A stretch of DNA of 6,060 nucleotides from DYHD01 sp964411065 (GTDB lineage: Bacteria; Nitrospirota; Thermodesulfovibrionia; Thermodesulfovibrionales; Dissulfurispiraceae): assembly GCA_964411065.1 (NCBI GenBank), contig CAYPJO010000089.1, forward strand, positions 1-6,060, written 5' to 3'. The notes below the pieces were generated by a model that saw nothing but the letters and a program-made list of their open reading frames with translations, was not told the origin of the DNA and searched no databases. Both the position numbers and the translations under genes were made by a program. Of this stretch, positions 4,200 through 6,060 are shown in pieces (the first letter of the stretch is position 1; each line of letters starts with the position of its first letter).

Positions 4200-5900
4200 C
4201 TATGGTGAATTGTTGAAGTTAGATTTTTGTAGAATTTTTGACCATTCATCTTTTAGACCAACAGTCCTGTTAAATACTAAAGAACCCTCTTTAGAGTCTT
4301 TAGAATCTACACAAAAATATCCTAATCTCTCAAACTGATAAATAGAACCAGGCTTTGCCTTTGCTAAAGAAGGTTCTAACTTGCAGCCTTTTAGAATCTC
4401 CAACGATTTTGGATTAATGTAATCAGTAAAGTCTTTACCCTCTTCAGCTTCATCAGGTTTTTCTTTGGTAAATAGATAATCATATAGTCGCACCTCTGCT
4501 TCAATGCAATGAGAAGCTGAAACCCAGTGCAATGTAGATTTGACCTTTCTACCATCAGGAGACCAACCACCGCGAGTTTCTGGGTCATAGGTGCAATGGA
4601 GTTCAATAATATTACCTGCTTCGTCTTTGATGACATCTATGCATTTTACATAATAAGCATATTTAAGCCTAACTTCACGGTTAAGGGTTAGACGATAAAA
4701 CTCTTTTGGCGGATTTTCCATGAAATCATCCCTTTCAATGTATATAACTTTTGAAAAGGGAATCTCTCTTGTACCCATGTCTGGATTTTCTGGATTATTA
4801 ATGGCTTCAAGATATTCCACCTTATTATCAGGATAATTGACTATTGTGATTTTTAGAGGTTGTAGAACAGCCATTACACGAGGAGCTTTAGCGTTTAAGT
4901 CTTTACGCACACAATATTCTAAAAGGGCAATATCAACGAGACTCTCTTTTTTGCCAACTCCTATTCGCTCTATAAAATCCTTTATTGCTTCAGGAGTGTA
5001 GCCTCGCCTTCTCATTCCAGCTAATGTAGGCATTCTTGGGTCATCCCAACCATCCACATATTTTTCTTCAACGAGTTTCAAAAGTTTTCTTTTGCTCAAT
5101 ACAGTATAACTTAGATTGAGCCTTGCGAACTCAATCTGTTGTGGGTGGTAAAGGTTTAGCTGATCAAGAAACCAATCGTAAAGAGGTCGATGATCTTCAT
5201 ATTCCATTGTGCAAATAGAATGAGTTACACCTTCGATTGAATCTGATAAGCCATGAGCCCAATCATACATAGGGTATATACACCATTTATCTCCAGTTCT
5301 ATGATGGGTCTCATGTTTAATACGGTACATTACAGGGTCTCTCATATTGAGATTCCCTGAGCTCATATCAATTTTTGCTCTTAAGACTTTGCTACCATCT
5401 TTAAATTCACCTTTCCTCATCCTTTCAAAGAGGTCAAGATTTTCTTCTACAGTTCTATTACGATAGGGGCTTTCTCTACCTGGTTCTGTAAGAGTCCCCC
5501 GATAATTTTTAATCTCTTCAGGGCTTAAATCACAAACATAAGCTTTGCCAGCTTTTATTAGTTCTATAGCCCAGTTGTATAGCTGTTCAAAATAATCTGA
5601 GGCATAATAAATTTTGTCTCCCCAATCAAAACCAAGCCATTTAACATCTTCGATGATTGAATCAACATATTTTTGGTCTTCTTTGCTTGGGTTTGTGTCG
5701 TCAAAGCGGAGGTTACACTTACCGTTAAATTCTTTGGCGAGACCAAAATTGAGGCAAATAGATTTTGCATGCCCTATGTGTAAGTAACCATTGGGTTCTG
5801 GTGGGAATCTGGTAACAACTCTACCATTGTATTTATTGGTCTTTATATCGTTAATAATTATATCTCTTATGAAGTTTGATGTCTGCGAAAGCTTTGCCAT
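4200..5900 (-). CDS. glnS: Glutaminyl-tRNA synthetase
   Basis: This class I aminoacyl-tRNA synthetase charges tRNA-Gln with glutamine in the cytoplasm. The 566 residues compare with 554 in E. coli. The HIGH signature lies in PPEPNGYLHIGH (33-44), and the KMSKS-equivalent is VLSKRKL (267-273). GlnRS-specific stretches include LRFDDTNPSKED (64-75), YPMYDWAHGLSDSIEGVTHS (209-228) and the anticodon-barrel segment GGWSPDGRKVKSTLHW. The catalytic part ends near residue 338 and the two beta-barrels follow. These features separate it from the related glutamyl enzyme. The start at 5900 precedes the conserved N-terminal block by the usual distance; its ribosome-binding site (AAAGGG, about 10 nt upstream) is mediocre. 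Bacterial GlnRS is known to be patchily distributed and spread by transfer from eukaryotes. Confidence 0.97.
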   Translation of the reverse strand: MAKLSQTSNFIRDIIINDIKTNKYNGRVVTRFPPEPNGYLHIGHAKSICLNFGLAKEFNGKCNLRFDDTNPSKEDQKYVDSIIEDVKWLGFDWGDKIYYASDYFEQLYNWAIELIKAGKAYVCDLSPEEIKNYRGTLTEPGRESPYRNRTVEENLDLFERMRKGEFKDGSKVLRAKIDMSSGNLNMRDPVMYRIKHETHHRTGDKWCIYPMYDWAHGLSDSIEGVTHSICTMEYEDHRPLYDWFLDQLNLYHPQQIEFARLNLSYTVLSKRKLLKLVEEKYVDGWDDPRMPTLAGMRRRGYTPEAIKDFIERIGVGKKESLVDIALLEYCVRKDLNAKAPRVMAVLQPLKITIVNYPDNKVEYLEAINNPENPDMGTREIPFSKVIYIERDDFMENPPKEFYRLTLNREVRLKYAYYVKCIDVIKDEAGNIIELHCTYDPETRGGWSPDGRKVKSTLHWVSASHCIEAEVRLYDYLFTKEKPDEAEEGKDFTDYINPKSLEILKGCKLEPSLAKAKPGSIYQFERLGYFCVDSKDSKEGSLVFNRTVGLKDEWSKILQKSNFNNSP

Positions 5901-5949
5901 GCTGTCTTTTCCCTTTTAACATAGATTTAAAAGTTAATTCAAAGGTAAT

Positions 5950-5980
5950 AATATAATGATATAAAATATAACATACTCAA
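5950..5980 (-). promoter_or_regulatory. Candidate glnS promoter
   Basis: Reading the minus strand, TTGAGT (5980-5975) could be a -35 box and TATATT (5955-5950) a -10 box; the 19-bp spacer is long, and TTATAT one base earlier gives 18. A perfect TTGACA lies farther upstream at 6021-6016, but only a poor -10 (TAGATT, 15-bp spacer) follows it. The whole interval is extremely AT-rich, so the assignment is tentative. Confidence 0.25.
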
Positions 5981-5997
5981 TTATGTAAATGCTAAAT

Positions 5998-6060
5998 CTA
6001 AATAAATGTTGGTAATGTCAATACTTCTGTGTAAATTCCTTTAATGGTTTTCTTCCCCAT
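5998..6060 (-). other. Possible 3' end of a minus-strand reading frame entering from the right
   Basis: At the right edge two minus-strand frames are open to the window boundary. One reads WGRKPLKEFTQKY and stops at 6020-6018; the other reads MGKKTIKGIYTEVLTLPTFI and stops at 6000-5998. Either could be the C-terminus of a gene located mainly outside the window and upstream of glnS. The first has a composition reminiscent of integrase-type transposase tails, but thirteen residues cannot establish that. Confidence 0.2.

Noticed and set aside
4391..4636. Minus-strand frame of 81 codons within glnS, and a similar one at 5564-5770
   Set aside because: Both are out-of-frame readings of glnS on the same strand with no independent start signals.
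1..6060. CRISPR array, tRNA or rRNA genes
   Set aside because: No repeat-spacer pattern beyond the two-unit repeat at the left edge, and no sequence with tRNA arms or rRNA motifs was found on either strand by eye.

Overview
The window is an AT-rich bacterial segment with five confident genes. An envelope operon of an Slp-type outer-membrane lipoprotein followed by TonB, ExbB and ExbD implies a diderm (Gram-negative) cell. The codon bias towards A/T-ending codons, the tonB-exbB-exbD order and a bacterial-type glutaminyl-tRNA synthetase would suit an anaerobic or thermophilic lineage such as Nitrospirota (Thermodesulfovibrio-like) or a low-GC relative of the former Deltaproteobacteria. That assignment is a guess from general character; no marker in the window fixes it.

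Layout. Positions 1-1039 hold no convincing protein gene. They contain a 26-bp-period tandem repeat at the left edge, a promoter-like stretch, a small hairpin, a strong intrinsic-terminator-like element (164-212), a pocket of tiny minus-strand reading frames with a good Shine-Dalgarno sequence (235-355), and a stretch that reads like decayed coding sequence (about 706-1017). A sigma70-like promoter (964-995) then leads into slp (1040-1555), tonB (1570-2205), exbB (2202-2744) and exbD (2734-3132). These are packed with a 14-nt gap, a 4-nt ATGA overlap and an 11-nt overlap, so they are almost certainly one transcription unit. About 225 nt of structured leader follow, then a SAM-dependent methyltransferase gene (3358-4071) on the same strand. 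A short convergent gap separates it from glnS on the minus strand (4200-5900). The right edge shows only the tail of a possible minus-strand reading frame.

How the genes fit together. TonB, ExbB and ExbD form the inner-membrane motor that uses the proton gradient to energise outer-membrane receptors; Slp is an outer-membrane lipoprotein made from the same transcript. No TonB-dependent receptor or ABC importer lies in the window, so the transported substrate is unknown. The methyltransferase may belong to the same uptake or cofactor system (inference from position only). glnS is an unrelated housekeeping gene.

Most interesting signal. Two non-identical copies of one RNA element occur at 164-212 and 3281-3344. 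In each, the segment AAGCCATGAAGGCTT can fold on itself (AAGCC/GGCTT around an ATGAA loop) or serve as the 5' arm of a long terminator hairpin closed by TTCATGGCTT and a T-run. The second copy ends a few bases before the ribosome-binding site of the methyltransferase gene and is preceded by another structured module. This is the architecture of a transcription attenuator or riboswitch, and I do not recognise it as a known family.
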